Source: an uncultured Blautia sp. (GTDB taxonomy: Bacteria; Bacillota; Clostridia; Lachnospirales; Lachnospiraceae). From it: a stretch of DNA of 26,165 nucleotides. Below are positions 6,309 through 15,220 of the stretch, in pieces. The notes under the pieces are model-generated. The model saw nothing but the letters and a program-made list of their open reading frames with translations. It ran no database searches and was not told where the DNA came from. The translations under genes and the position numbers were made by a program. Where the stretch lies: the NCBI GenBank assembly GCA_938028845.1, contig CALIZJ010000099.1, positions 1 through 26,165 on the forward strand, read 5' to 3'. Within the stretch, counting starts at the first letter, position 1, and each line of letters opens with the position of its first letter.

Positions 6309-8942
6309 TTAAATGCTGTCCTTCGTTTTTCCCGGTTCGCTTTTGTTCTGTGTCCCCTTCGCTTTCGCCGCAAAGGTGATCATGACCTTAAATAGATCGC
6401 CGTCCAGATACAGTTTAAATTCTCCTCCCTGGAGCTCTGTAAGGCTTTTTGCAATGGAAAGTCCCAGTCCGCTGCCCTCTGTATTTCTGGATACATCTCC
6501 TCTGATAAAACGCTCCGTCAGCTCATCAGGAGAAATATTTAAGGGCTGTGCGGAAATATTTTTAAGAGAAAAGGTTATCTTTTTATCTGCATTTGTCACT
6601 TCCGCGTAAACTCTCGTTCCCTCCATGGCATATTTCACTACATTACTGAAAATGTTTTCCAGAACACGCCACATTCTTTGCCCGTCTGCATAGATAACAG
6701 AAGGTTCATCTGTAAAATGTACCATCATGACAAGATTTCTTTTCTGAAATCTTTCTTCAAATTCTCCGATCACCTGCTGGATCATTTCCACAAAATCAAT
6801 GTCATTCATCTCCAGGTTAATATTTCCGGAGCTGGCCTTGGATGCCTCTACCACATCTTCTGTAAGAACCTTTAATCTCTGTGATTTTTCATCCAGAATG
6901 TTAAGATATCCCTGTATCTTTTCGTCCGTGAAATTTTCCCGTTTCAAAAGATCCACATAATTGATAATGGAGGTCAGCGGAGTCTTAAGGTCATGAGAAA
7001 CGTTTGTGATAAGCTCTGTTTTCATTCTCTCATTCTTCACGCTTTTTTCCACTGCCGCATCCAGCCCGGAGCCTATATTATTGATATATTCAGCCATGGT
7101 CTTCTGCTCTCCGTCCAATTTTTCCAGGGGAATCTTATACTGCAGTTCTCCCCCGCTGATCCTCTTTAGTCCTTCCAGAAGGATATCCCTTCCTCCAGCT
7201 TTTCGGATCACATATACCAGTGCCCCGATGTCAATAAAAGCCAGCAGGAGAAGGAACGCCGCGCCTCCGGTAAAGATAATCCCACAGAACAAAAACTGCA
7301 GTCCCAGAAAGACAATGGAGATAACCGTCATTTTTATTTTACTGGCTGTATTTTTTGAATAAATTTCCATAAAGCTGCCAAACTTCTTTAAAACTTTCTT
7401 ACACAACCGAAGGAGATACCTCAGCAGACTGTTTTTCCATAAAGTTTTCGCTTTTATCCTTCTTACCAGGCTTAAGTATCCTGTAAGGAAAAGAATCATG
7501 GTAAAACCCGCTGTTACTGTGGAAAAGACGAAAACTTCCGCCAAGTCGCTTATTTCCAAATGGTTCAAGGAAAATCCGAACGCCATAACGGCTCCGCCCC
7601 ATATGCCCACGATCACTGCCGCTGCGATTTCTGTAAACCAGTGGTCAAAGGCATTTAGATGAACCTCTTCATCTCCCGGCCTTCGTCCCGCAGCCACAGT
7701 AAGCCATACAAGACTCACCAGCAGCAGAACCACTGATACCACACCGCCTATAGCTACATAAACCACGTAGCTTCTGTAGGTTTCATAAGTATTTGCCTGT
7801 GTCCCCATAGTATCCGCCACAGGAAAAGAGGTGTCTACTCCCACAGCGAAAACAAAATCCTGCGTTCCAAGCCCTGACTTTATCGTATGGTTCCAAAGCT
7901 GCAGAACTGCATCTCTTTCTATATATTCAAGATTTGTACTGCTGTCTGAGATATCCGGATAAATAATGGTATATGCGCCGTTTTCCTGTATCTCTTTCAG
8001 GGATGCATCCAGATTTTCATAAGAGGCATATGCTTCTTTATTGGTGCTTACACTTTTTGTCTCCCTGTCTGCATAAAGGTAAGTGAGATTTGTTTCTCCT
8101 TCTGAAAGATTTTGCGCGAAATAGTTTCCGCTGTCCTGTGTATAAGCACTAAGGAAACTCAAAAGGCTGTCCAATCCCTCGTAAGCCTCGTCCAGCCTGC
8201 CGTTCCAATAAGAATTTGTATTTAATACTTCCAGAAGATTTTCTGCACCTTCCGGCGCAAATTTTTCTTCAATAGGTGTTACAGAGCTGAGTGAAATATT
8301 GTTGTAAACTGCCCCCGTCTTTGTATCTTCCGCCGTCTCAATAACATCGGAATATCCTCTGTAGAAATCGTTCAGCAGATCCTCCATTGTAATTTCTTCC
8401 CCATCCCCGTATGTATAGCTGGATGGCTCAAGCTTTATTTCCCCGTCAAGGGCCCGTTCCTTAAAATCATCATAATAAAAATAATAGGTATTTCCAGCTT
8501 CATCCATGCATTCTACAACAGGAGATGCCTCCGTAGTATTATAGTATCTTCCCGACCATTCCTGTGCCCACTCCATCAGATCTTTGACAGAATAGGCCAG
8601 ACCCCAGTTATTTTCATAGGAAATTTCTCCTAATGCGTATTCGCTGCTTCCGCTCCGGGAAAATTCTTCCAGGTCAATAACTGCCGAAGAAGGAGCATTT
8701 TCCAGTTTGTCGTAATTTTCCTGTAAAACCAGCCCGTTTATCACATCCAGCCCATAATTTCTGAATTGATAAGAAAATCTTTCCGACTGCTCGTAACTTT
8801 TATTTTCATCCCAAAGCACGTTTCCTGCATCGTACATAACAATGCTCACCACCGCACAGGCGGCTGCCACGATAGCTGCAATATGGGCAATAATGATCCA
8901 AAAACCTTTTGCCCCATTGCTTCTGTAGTTTTTACTTTTCAT
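6309..8942 (-). CDS. sensor histidine kinase with large extracellular domain (877 aa)
   Basis: Membrane sensor kinase, partner of the adjacent OmpR-type regulator. One N-terminal membrane helix (about 13-40) precedes a roughly 340-residue acidic, Tyr/Asn-rich extracytoplasmic region that I cannot assign to a named sensor family. Then come several membrane helices (about 390-420, 440-500 and 545-595), a short linker and the catalytic part. The phospho-acceptor histidine is H650 in NVSHDLKTPLTS, the N box is ENIFSNVVKYA (N763, N767) and the G2 box is GSGLGLSIAK (823 on). It resembles the VanS-like kinases common in Clostridia, but the sensor domain is bigger and the membrane part more complex than usual. 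It starts 22 nt after the regulator gene, with GGAAAGGG as ribosome binding site. The signal is unknown. Confidence 0.92.
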   Translation of the reverse strand: MKSKNYRSNGAKGFWIIIAHIAAIVAAACAVVSIVMYDAGNVLWDENKSYEQSERFSYQFRNYGLDVINGLVLQENYDKLENAPSSAVIDLEEFSRSGSSEYALGEISYENNWGLAYSVKDLMEWAQEWSGRYYNTTEASPVVECMDEAGNTYYFYYDDFKERALDGEIKLEPSSYTYGDGEEITMEDLLNDFYRGYSDVIETAEDTKTGAVYNNISLSSVTPIEEKFAPEGAENLLEVLNTNSYWNGRLDEAYEGLDSLLSFLSAYTQDSGNYFAQNLSEGETNLTYLYADRETKSVSTNKEAYASYENLDASLKEIQENGAYTIIYPDISDSSTNLEYIERDAVLQLWNHTIKSGLGTQDFVFAVGVDTSFPVADTMGTQANTYETYRSYVVYVAIGGVVSVVLLLVSLVWLTVAAGRRPGDEEVHLNAFDHWFTEIAAAVIVGIWGGAVMAFGFSLNHLEISDLAEVFVFSTVTAGFTMILFLTGYLSLVRRIKAKTLWKNSLLRYLLRLCKKVLKKFGSFMEIYSKNTASKIKMTVISIVFLGLQFLFCGIIFTGGAAFLLLLAFIDIGALVYVIRKAGGRDILLEGLKRISGGELQYKIPLEKLDGEQKTMAEYINNIGSGLDAAVEKSVKNERMKTELITNVSHDLKTPLTSIINYVDLLKRENFTDEKIQGYLNILDEKSQRLKVLTEDVVEASKASSGNINLEMNDIDFVEMIQQVIGEFEERFQKRNLVMMVHFTDEPSVIYADGQRMWRVLENIFSNVVKYAMEGTRVYAEVTNADKKITFSLKNISAQPLNISPDELTERFIRGDVSRNTEGSGLGLSIAKSLTELQGGEFKLYLDGDLFKVMITFAAKAKGTQNKSEPGKTKDSI

Positions 8943-8964
8943 ATTTATCCCTTTCCTTTCCGCC

Positions 8965-9660
8965 TTACAATTTTTCCACTTTATAGCCCAGTCCCCATAC
9001 CACCTTAAGGTATCTTGGCTCCCGTGGGTTGATCTCGATTTTTTCCCGGATATGCCGGATATGCACGGCCACGGTATTATCTGCCGCTACCGCTTCTTCG
9101 TTCCAGATATTTTCATAGATCTGGTTAATGGAAAATACCCTTCCCTGATTCTTAATAAGCAGAAGCAAAATGTTGTATTCAATGGGTGTGAGCTTCACTA
9201 ATTCTCCGTCTACCCGAACTTCTTTCAGGTCGTCGTTGACAGTTAATCCTCCTGTCTCGTAGATGTGCCCGCTCTCTTTGTTCACCGCAGCTCCCAGCCT
9301 TGTATATCTTCGAAGCTGCGACTTTACTCTTGCCACAAGCTCTAATGGATTAAAAGGCTTTGTCACATAATCGTCTGCTCCCACATTCAGTCCCAGGATC
9401 TTATCCGCGTCCTCGGACTTTGCCGAAAGAATAATGATAGGCAGAGGATTTTCTTCGCGTATTTTTAAGGTCGCCCGGATTCCGTCAAGTTTCGGCATCA
9501 TGATGTCGATGATCAACAAATCTACTGGCTGGCCCCGCAGGATGCGAAGCGCCTCCTCTCCGTCATATGCCTTAAAAATCTGGTATCCTTCCTGTTCCAG
9601 ATAGATGGTTATCGCCTCCACGATGGCTTTATCGTCATCACAGACCAGAATATTTGCCAC
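8965..9660 (-). CDS. OmpR/PhoB-family response regulator (231 aa)
   Basis: Receiver domain (about 3-115) with the acidic pocket DDD (8-10), phospho-acceptor D52 in LIIDIMMP and conserved K101 in DYVTKPFNP. It is followed by a winged-helix DNA-binding domain (about 135-230) ending in YLKVVWGLGYKVEKL, typical of the family. The start is GTG, supported by AAGGAGGAG with 8 nt spacing (9661-9675). It is first gene of a two-gene operon with the sensor kinase. No strong promoter is visible; a weak TTTCAA/TATTCT pair lies just downstream of the hairpin repeats, which therefore sit at or above the promoter. Target genes cannot be read from the sequence. Confidence 0.95.
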   Translation of the reverse strand: MANILVCDDDKAIVEAITIYLEQEGYQIFKAYDGEEALRILRGQPVDLLIIDIMMPKLDGIRATLKIREENPLPIIILSAKSEDADKILGLNVGADDYVTKPFNPLELVARVKSQLRRYTRLGAAVNKESGHIYETGGLTVNDDLKEVRVDGELVKLTPIEYNILLLLIKNQGRVFSINQIYENIWNEEAVAADNTVAVHIRHIREKIEINPREPRYLKVVWGLGYKVEKL

Positions 9661-9745
9661 TATACTCTCCTCCTTCTTTTTTCAAAAGCCTGCTGTCTTG
9701 CTTCTTTTGATGGTATTAGAATAACAAAGAGGTCTTAATTTGAAA

Positions 9746-9890
9746 GGGATAAATTCTTAAGAATTTCTTATTTTTCGCCGTACTTGCTGCGGCTATGCAG
9801 GGATACCTTTAGGTATTTCTTATTTTTCGCCGCACTTGCTGCGGCTATATAGGGATGCCTTTTGGCATTTTTTATTTTGTCCTTTCGCTA
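9746..9890. repeat. tandem hairpin repeats (two full units plus partial ends)
   Basis: Units begin at 9746, 9800 and 9852, each with GGGAT. The first two (54 and 52 nt) share TTCTTATTTTTCGCCG and CTTGCTGCGGCTAT. Each full unit holds a GCCGnA/TGCGGC hairpin and, right after GGG, a second small hairpin. That second hairpin differs between units with pairing kept: ATTC/GAAT in unit 1, ATACC/GGTAT in unit 2, ATGCC/GGCAT in unit 3. Unit 3 then fades into T-rich sequence. The array occupies the spacer between the glycerate kinase terminator and the response regulator gene. It looks like a small interspersed palindromic (REP-like) element or RNA-processing site, not a CRISPR array. Confidence 0.75.
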
Positions 9891-9974
9891 TTCTTTTTTC
9901 TGTGTACATATTTTACACGAAAAACGTGTATATTAAAATAGCCGTGGAAATATTATTTCTTTTCACAAAAATAC

Positions 9975-10000
9975 CCCGGATAATAAGTATATTATCCGGG
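9975..10000 (-). terminator. terminator of the LarA-to-glycerate-kinase locus
   Basis: A perfect 11-bp stem (9975-9985 with 9990-10000) with a 4-nt loop, followed on the minus strand by TATTTTTG. It begins 15 nt after the glycerate kinase stop codon. A smaller hairpin, TACACG/CGTGTA (9914-9930), lies beyond it. Confidence 0.85.
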
Positions 10001-10014
10001 AATATCTCGTCAAC

Positions 10015-11274
10015 CTAGCAGGTATTTTTTTCTGCTTTAATTAAAAGTATAGAAACATCATTCACATTTGTTCCAGTTGGTCCTGTAATAATCAAACCAC
10101 CACATTCTTTTAATGCCATATAAGCATCGTTATTTTTTAGTATGCTATCTACATTTATCTTTTTTTCTTTTAATTTATTTATTGTATTTCCATCTACAAA
10201 GCCTCCCGCCGCATCTGTTGGTCCATCTGTCCCATCAGAACCAATGGAAAATATTGCAACATTATTCAAGCCGCTTATTCCTACAGCAGATGCCAAAGCA
10301 ATTTCCTGATTTCGTCCTCCTTTCCCCTTTCCTTTTACATGTACTACAGTTTCTCCTCCCGCTATATAGGCTACCGAATATTCAGATGTATTATGCTCTC
10401 TGCCAAGACTTGCCAAAAAACTTCCCGCATCTTTGGCCTCACAGCAAAGGCTAGTTGTTAGGATATTTGTGTGATATCCTAATCCCTCACAGCTTTTTGC
10501 CGCTGCTTCACATAAATGCCGAACACTTCCAATAATATAAGTTTCTGTGTTTTTTAGTTTTTTGGGTGTTTCCTGTTGTAAAAGGGTTTCTATTTCTTTA
10601 TTTATTTTTAGATCATACTTTGTTATCACTGCCATAGCCTGGTCACTTGTCGAGCTATCCGGGCTTGTGGGGCCAGAAGCAATCATATCTAACGGATCAC
10701 CTATAATATCTGATAATATAATATTACATACATGTGCTGGTTCACAAGCCTTTGCAAATTTTCCTCCTTTAACAGCAGATAGTCTCTTCCGTACAGTGTT
10801 GATCTCTACAATATCTGCTCCACATCTTAAAAGCTGATCCGTAAGATCTTCCAAAAGACTTTCATCCACCAACGGCCATTCAAATAGTGACGACCCTCCT
10901 CCAGATAATAAAAATAATACCGTATCATCCTGAGATAACCCATTTACCATTTCTAACGCTTCTTTAGTTGCAGAAAAAGAATTTCTATCAGGTACCGGAT
11001 GTCCTGCCTCCCGCAATTTGATTTTTGGAATTTGACCATTTATATGCCCATATTTCGTAATAACAATTCCTTTTGTTATTCTTCCATTCAAATATTTACT
11101 GGCAGTATCTGCCATTTGCCAAGCAGCTTTTCCTATTGCAATTAATATCAATTTTCCTTTTGAAAATTGAATTTTCTCCAACGCCTTTTTTACTGCTTTA
11201 TCCGGAAGCATTTCGAACAAAGTATCTTTTATAATGATGTTTGCGTCTTCTCGTAAATTCCACTCTTTCTCCAT
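10015..11274 (-). CDS. glycerate 2-kinase, type 2 (DUF4147/MOFRL family, 419 aa)
   Basis: Phosphorylates D-glycerate with ATP, in this family normally to 2-phosphoglycerate, feeding lower glycolysis. The N-terminal domain shows GKAAWQMA (48-55), GIVITKYGH, HPVPD and the glycine-rich LSGGGSSLFEWP (123-134), followed by NTVRKRLSAVKGGK and SDIIGDPLDMIASGPT. The C-terminal MOFRL region shows GGRNQEIALA, IGSDGTDGPTDAAGG and the end motif GPTGTNVNDVSI. Length is normal for the family (about 410-450 aa). The ATG is the first start after an in-frame stop and has only a weak, distant AAAGG. It follows the GH31 gene by 49 nt as last gene of the locus. A glycerate kinase beside a CdaR-type regulator is the main reason to think the locus yields glycerate. 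Confidence 0.93.
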   Translation of the reverse strand: MEKEWNLREDANIIIKDTLFEMLPDKAVKKALEKIQFSKGKLILIAIGKAAWQMADTASKYLNGRITKGIVITKYGHINGQIPKIKLREAGHPVPDRNSFSATKEALEMVNGLSQDDTVLFLLSGGGSSLFEWPLVDESLLEDLTDQLLRCGADIVEINTVRKRLSAVKGGKFAKACEPAHVCNIILSDIIGDPLDMIASGPTSPDSSTSDQAMAVITKYDLKINKEIETLLQQETPKKLKNTETYIIGSVRHLCEAAAKSCEGLGYHTNILTTSLCCEAKDAGSFLASLGREHNTSEYSVAYIAGGETVVHVKGKGKGGRNQEIALASAVGISGLNNVAIFSIGSDGTDGPTDAAGGFVDGNTINKLKEKKINVDSILKNNDAYMALKECGGLIITGPTGTNVNDVSILLIKAEKNTC

Positions 11275-11323
11275 ATGTCATATACCATGCCTTTCGCCAA
11301 AGCCACCTTTATTTTCGCCGTTA

Positions 11324-13363
11324 TTAAGCGCCCATCTCTATTTTTATAAATAAAGGAATTTCGTCCAGCGGGGCATGAACGGAAATATATTGTCCCCCTT
11401 CATATATGCTGTTGGTCCAAGCATTTTTCCATTTTGTTCCCTTCGGCAGATAAACTTGTCTATTTATTGCATCTTTCTCTATAACCGGTGCCACCATCAG
11501 CTTCGGTCCAAACATATATTGATCTTCTATATCCCACGCAGTTTTGTCATTGCTAAAGTCGTAAAACAAAGGTCTCATAACAGGAGTACCCTTTTCATGA
11601 GCTTCTTCCATCTGCTTTCTGATGTATGGACGCATTTTTTCTCGGATAAAAAGATATTTTTTCATTATTTCATAACATTCTTCCCCATAGCTCCAAACCT
11701 CATTGTCAGAACCGGTTCCATATTGTCCAATTCCAGAAATAATATCTCCATCAAATCCTGCTTTTGGATCACGGTAACCATGTAAACGGAAAACAGGGCA
11801 AAAACATCCATATTCAAACCATCTAATCAGAAGTTTTCTAAATTCTTCATCATTAATATTTCCACCATGGAACCCACCTATGTCCGTTGTCCACCAAGGT
11901 ATACCAGCAATCGCCATTGACAGTCCTGCCTTCACTTGCCGCTGCAGACATTCATACGTAGAATCAATATCTCCCGACCAAACAAGAGCACCATATTTAG
12001 CACTTCCTGCCCATGCACATCTTAGTAGATTCATAGGGTTTTCCATGCCTTCCTTTTTCATTCCATCATAGAATCCCTTTGCATAATATAAAGGATATAT
12101 GTTACCTACTTCTAGATCTGTTCCTAAATAATATCTATAATTATCGTAATCATAAACCGTATATTCCGGCTCTGCTTCATCTAGCCAGAACAAACGCACA
12201 CCTTTATCCCAATAATTTTCTTTTGCTTTTTCCCATACAAATTCTCTTGTCCCGGGATTTGTTGGATCAATAAAAACTTCTTGCCCATACTTACACATGG
12301 TCACACGGACTCCTCGCTCTGTCCTTACAAGATATCCTTTTTCCATCATTTCTGCAAAATTTTCTGAGCGATAATCTACCGTAGGCCAAATAGATACCAT
12401 CACTTTAATACCCATTTGCTCTAATTCCGCACACATCTTTTCAGGATTCGGCCAACATTCAGGATCAAATTTATATTCTCCCTGCTGTGTCCAATGAAAG
12501 TAATCAATAATAATTACATCAATAGGAAGTCCTAACTCTTTATATTTTTTCGCCACTTTTATTACTTCATCCTGTGTCCTATACCGTAATTTACATTGCC
12601 AAAATCCCATACCATATTCCGGCATCATTGGCGGTTTTCCAGTAACTTCCATATAATTTTCTTCTATTTCTGCCGGAGTATCACCTACCGTTATCCAATA
12701 ATCTATTTGTTTTGTACTTTCGGCTTTCCATTCTGTTCCATTTTTCCCGAATACCACGCTTCCTATCGCTGGATTATTCCACAGAAATCCGTATCCAACA
12801 TTAGAAATATAAAAAGGTATTGTTATTTGTGAATTTCTTTGAGCTAATTCCAGGCAACACCCCTTCATATCTAAATAATGCTGTTGATATTGACCCATAC
12901 CAAAAATTTTTTCTCCATCTATCGCCTGAAATCTTAGCGTAGAATTAAAGTATTCTCCGTGCTGTGCTCTAAATTCTCGAGCAGACTTTTTCAAGGAGAG
13001 ACTTGGTTCATCTTCTCGTCTCTGCCAATTTTCTTTTAATATTTCATCTCCCTTTTCATTTATAAAAGTTATAATTCCGTATGCCGTTATTTTGGCAGTT
13101 ATTTTTCCATTTGTAATCGTTGCATATGAATTATCGCCACTCCTATCAGCATAATTATTGCCTTTAGAACCAGTCCGCTCTATATCTTCCACTATATTTA
13201 TTTCCGCTTCTTGAATCTCAGATCTTAATAAAGCCCAATCCTGAATCGTAAACTCTGAATTTTGAGTTGCTCTGACTCTAAGCGCATTTTTCCCCCAAGG
13301 TTCAATCCTTACCGTTTCGTTATCATATCTGTATTCCAAATAATTTTTTTTATTAATTAACAT
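11324..13363 (-). CDS. GH31 alpha-glycosidase (alpha-xylosidase-like, 679 aa)
   Basis: Retaining alpha-glycosidase, no signal peptide, so it acts on imported substrate in the cytoplasm. An N-terminal beta-sandwich (about 1-240) precedes a TIM barrel that opens with EYGMGFWQCKLRYRTQDEV and the strand IDVIIIDYFHWTQQGEYKFD. The predicted nucleophile is D395 in LFWLDEAEPE and the acid/base is D465 in VWSGDIDS; WWTTDIGGF and RLHGYRDP follow. LDEAEPE resembles the alpha-xylosidase-like branch more than classic alpha-glucosidases, but GH31 also includes alpha-galactosidase, alpha-mannosidase and sulfoquinovosidase activities, so the sugar is open. GGGAGAGG precedes the ATG. It starts 23 nt after the second permease gene and 49 nt before the glycerate kinase. 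Context suggests its aglycone may be a hydroxyacid. Confidence 0.93.
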   Translation of the reverse strand: MLINKKNYLEYRYDNETVRIEPWGKNALRVRATQNSEFTIQDWALLRSEIQEAEINIVEDIERTGSKGNNYADRSGDNSYATITNGKITAKITAYGIITFINEKGDEILKENWQRREDEPSLSLKKSAREFRAQHGEYFNSTLRFQAIDGEKIFGMGQYQQHYLDMKGCCLELAQRNSQITIPFYISNVGYGFLWNNPAIGSVVFGKNGTEWKAESTKQIDYWITVGDTPAEIEENYMEVTGKPPMMPEYGMGFWQCKLRYRTQDEVIKVAKKYKELGLPIDVIIIDYFHWTQQGEYKFDPECWPNPEKMCAELEQMGIKVMVSIWPTVDYRSENFAEMMEKGYLVRTERGVRVTMCKYGQEVFIDPTNPGTREFVWEKAKENYWDKGVRLFWLDEAEPEYTVYDYDNYRYYLGTDLEVGNIYPLYYAKGFYDGMKKEGMENPMNLLRCAWAGSAKYGALVWSGDIDSTYECLQRQVKAGLSMAIAGIPWWTTDIGGFHGGNINDEEFRKLLIRWFEYGCFCPVFRLHGYRDPKAGFDGDIISGIGQYGTGSDNEVWSYGEECYEIMKKYLFIREKMRPYIRKQMEEAHEKGTPVMRPLFYDFSNDKTAWDIEDQYMFGPKLMVAPVIEKDAINRQVYLPKGTKWKNAWTNSIYEGGQYISVHAPLDEIPLFIKIEMGA

Positions 13364-13386
13364 CTTTAACCTCTCCCTTTTTCGAT

Positions 13387-14217
13387 TTACTCTTTTACAG
13401 CACCTGCCGTCAACCCACCAACTATATACTTCTGCATAGACACAAATAGAATCAAAACCGGAAGTACCAAAATCGCCCCATAAGCCATAATACTATTCCA
13501 TTCAGTCCCATACATTGTTTGAAACTTTCTTATATTAGCTGTTAATGGTCTCATCTCATCTGCAACATTAAAAGTCATTGAATAAATCAAGTCATTCCAC
13601 CCATGCAAAAATGAAATAACCATAACTGTAACAATGCTTGTCTTAATAGCGGGAATCATGATATAGAAAAATGATTGAAACATATTGCATCCGTCTATTC
13701 TTGCCGCGTCATCTAATGATGCTGGTACACTTTTAAAATACGGTCTTAATGTAACCACAATAAAAGGGATGGATCCTGCCGCTACCGCTACTGGAGCTGC
13801 AAAATGCGAATTTAGCAGTCCAATATTTCCGAATGTCAAATATAGCGGCGTAAGCATTACCGATGCGGGAAGCATTTGAGTAACTAAAAATACTAAAACA
13901 AAAACTTTTGTACCATTCATCCTATACCGACCTATCCCATATGCTGCCGGAACCCCTAAAACAAGAGCTATAATCATAGTTGTAAAGGCATTTAAAAAAC
14001 TATTTTTTAATGACTCAAAAAAGGTCCCATTTGCTATATTTCTCATCCATGGAGTAGTTGTCAATTCATGTGGATAATAGGTCAAAACCTTTTGAAATAT
14101 TTCATTGTCAGTTTTAAATGACATTTGAAACATCCAATAAACCGGAAATAAAATAATACAAGCCAATATAATTGCAAGTATGCAGAAAACTATATTTTTT
14201 CTCCTGGATAATTCCAT
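13387..14217 (-). CDS. carbohydrate ABC transporter permease (MalG type, 276 aa)
   Basis: Inner-membrane subunit of a CUT1-type sugar importer with six predicted helices and the EAA-type cytoplasmic loop ASLDDAARIDGCNMFQSFFY that docks with the ATPase. The C-terminus GGLTAGAVKE is typical of MalG/AraQ proteins. I place the start at MELSRRK (14217), where AAGGAGG lies 8 nt upstream; an in-frame ATG nine codons earlier overlaps the previous gene by 4 nt and lacks a better site. No ATPase gene is present in the locus, so it probably uses a shared MsmX-type ATPase encoded elsewhere. Confidence 0.93.
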   Translation of the reverse strand: MELSRRKNIVFCILAIILACIILFPVYWMFQMSFKTDNEIFQKVLTYYPHELTTTPWMRNIANGTFFESLKNSFLNAFTTMIIALVLGVPAAYGIGRYRMNGTKVFVLVFLVTQMLPASVMLTPLYLTFGNIGLLNSHFAAPVAVAAGSIPFIVVTLRPYFKSVPASLDDAARIDGCNMFQSFFYIMIPAIKTSIVTVMVISFLHGWNDLIYSMTFNVADEMRPLTANIRKFQTMYGTEWNSIMAYGAILVLPVLILFVSMQKYIVGGLTAGAVKE

Positions 14218-14240
14218 CAATCGCGCCTCCTTATGTTCAG

Positions 14241-15125
14241 TCAATCATCTTCCTTCATAATCAAATACAGATAAAATCCTCCAATACATAGCAAACAAAT
14301 TAGCAATATGACAGCAACAGCAGCTCCTTTGGAAAACTGATATTGATCAAAAGAAAGTAAGTATGCATAGGTTCCAAGTACATCTGTTGAATTCAATGGA
14401 CCTCCAGCAGTCATAATATACATTAAATCAAAAGCCTTAAATGTATATATAAATCCCAACATTAATACTGACATCATTGAATTTTTCATTAACGGCAGGG
14501 TAATATATAAAAAACGCTGAAATGCATTTGCTCCATCTATAGCACTGCTTTCATAAACATCCTGCGATATATTACATAGTCCTGAGGTAAGCAGAAGCAT
14601 ATTAAAAGGAATACCAATCCAACAATTCACTATTATTACGGCTGTCAAGGCCAAGGCTCCAGTTGTCAGCCATTCTATAGGCGACGAAATAACTCCTAAT
14701 TTTTGTAATATATCATTTACTAATCCATTCACTCCAAATATATTTTTCCCAAGCATAGCTGTAACTGCTATTGGCATCATCCACGGAATTAATAATAGGC
14801 CTCTAAGCGGAGCTGCTATTTTAAACTTTTTAGAAAAGAACATCGCAAGCAAAAAGCCAATGGTAAATTGAACAACCAAGCACGCCAAGGTATAAATTAT
14901 AGTATTTCTAAACACTAAGAGGAATGTATCGTCATGAAAAAGCTCTATGTAATTAGCTAATCCTATAAATTTTGATGTTCCTTTTGCAAAATTCATTACA
15001 TCAGTATCTTTAAAGCTTAGCGTGATATTATATATTAAGGGATAGCCCACAACAACGGCCAGATATATTAAAGCCGGGATTACAAATATATATGCCTCTT
15101 TTTTCCTCTTTCCCTTTATTTTCAT
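14241..15125 (-). CDS. carbohydrate ABC transporter permease (MalF/UgpA type, 294 aa)
   Basis: First permease of the CUT1-type importer. It has six predicted membrane helices starting with EAYIFVIPALIYLAVVVGYP and a periplasmic segment after helix 1. The EAA-type loop is DVYESSAIDGANAFQRFLYI. It starts with ATG preceded by AAGGAG at 9 nt. A long hairpin (15161-15206) separates it from the binding-protein gene, consistent with lower permease expression. It pairs with the permease that starts 23 nt downstream. Confidence 0.93.
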   Translation of the reverse strand: MKIKGKRKKEAYIFVIPALIYLAVVVGYPLIYNITLSFKDTDVMNFAKGTSKFIGLANYIELFHDDTFLLVFRNTIIYTLACLVVQFTIGFLLAMFFSKKFKIAAPLRGLLLIPWMMPIAVTAMLGKNIFGVNGLVNDILQKLGVISSPIEWLTTGALALTAVIIVNCWIGIPFNMLLLTSGLCNISQDVYESSAIDGANAFQRFLYITLPLMKNSMMSVLMLGFIYTFKAFDLMYIMTAGGPLNSTDVLGTYAYLLSFDQYQFSKGAAVAVILLICLLCIGGFYLYLIMKEDD

Positions 15126-15160
15126 ATATTATGTCTCCTTTTCCACGCTTTTTATCTATA

Positions 15161-15206
15161 AAAAGGAAGTTCAAAAGTTTTGAACAAAACTTTTGAACCC
15201 CTTTTT
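15161..15206 (-). terminator. intercistronic hairpin after the sugar-binding protein gene
   Basis: A perfect 14-bp inverted repeat (15169-15182 with 15185-15198), extended across a small internal loop by AAAAGG (15161-15166) against CCTTTT (15200-15205). On the minus strand it is followed by TTTTT. It lies between the binding-protein stop and the first permease. Such partial terminators or mRNA-stabilizing stems usually keep binding protein in excess over permeases. Confidence 0.75.
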
Positions 15207-15220
15207 CATATTCTTCTTAC

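Noticed and set aside
8965..9660. Response regulator and kinase considered as a vancomycin-resistance VanRS pair
   Set aside because: The similarity is general to OmpR-type systems; no vanHAX-like or peptidoglycan genes are adjacent and the kinase sensor domain is quite different.
9746..9890. Tandem repeats considered as a CRISPR array
   Set aside because: Units abut with no unique spacers of even length, each unit is a pair of small hairpins, and no cas gene is nearby.
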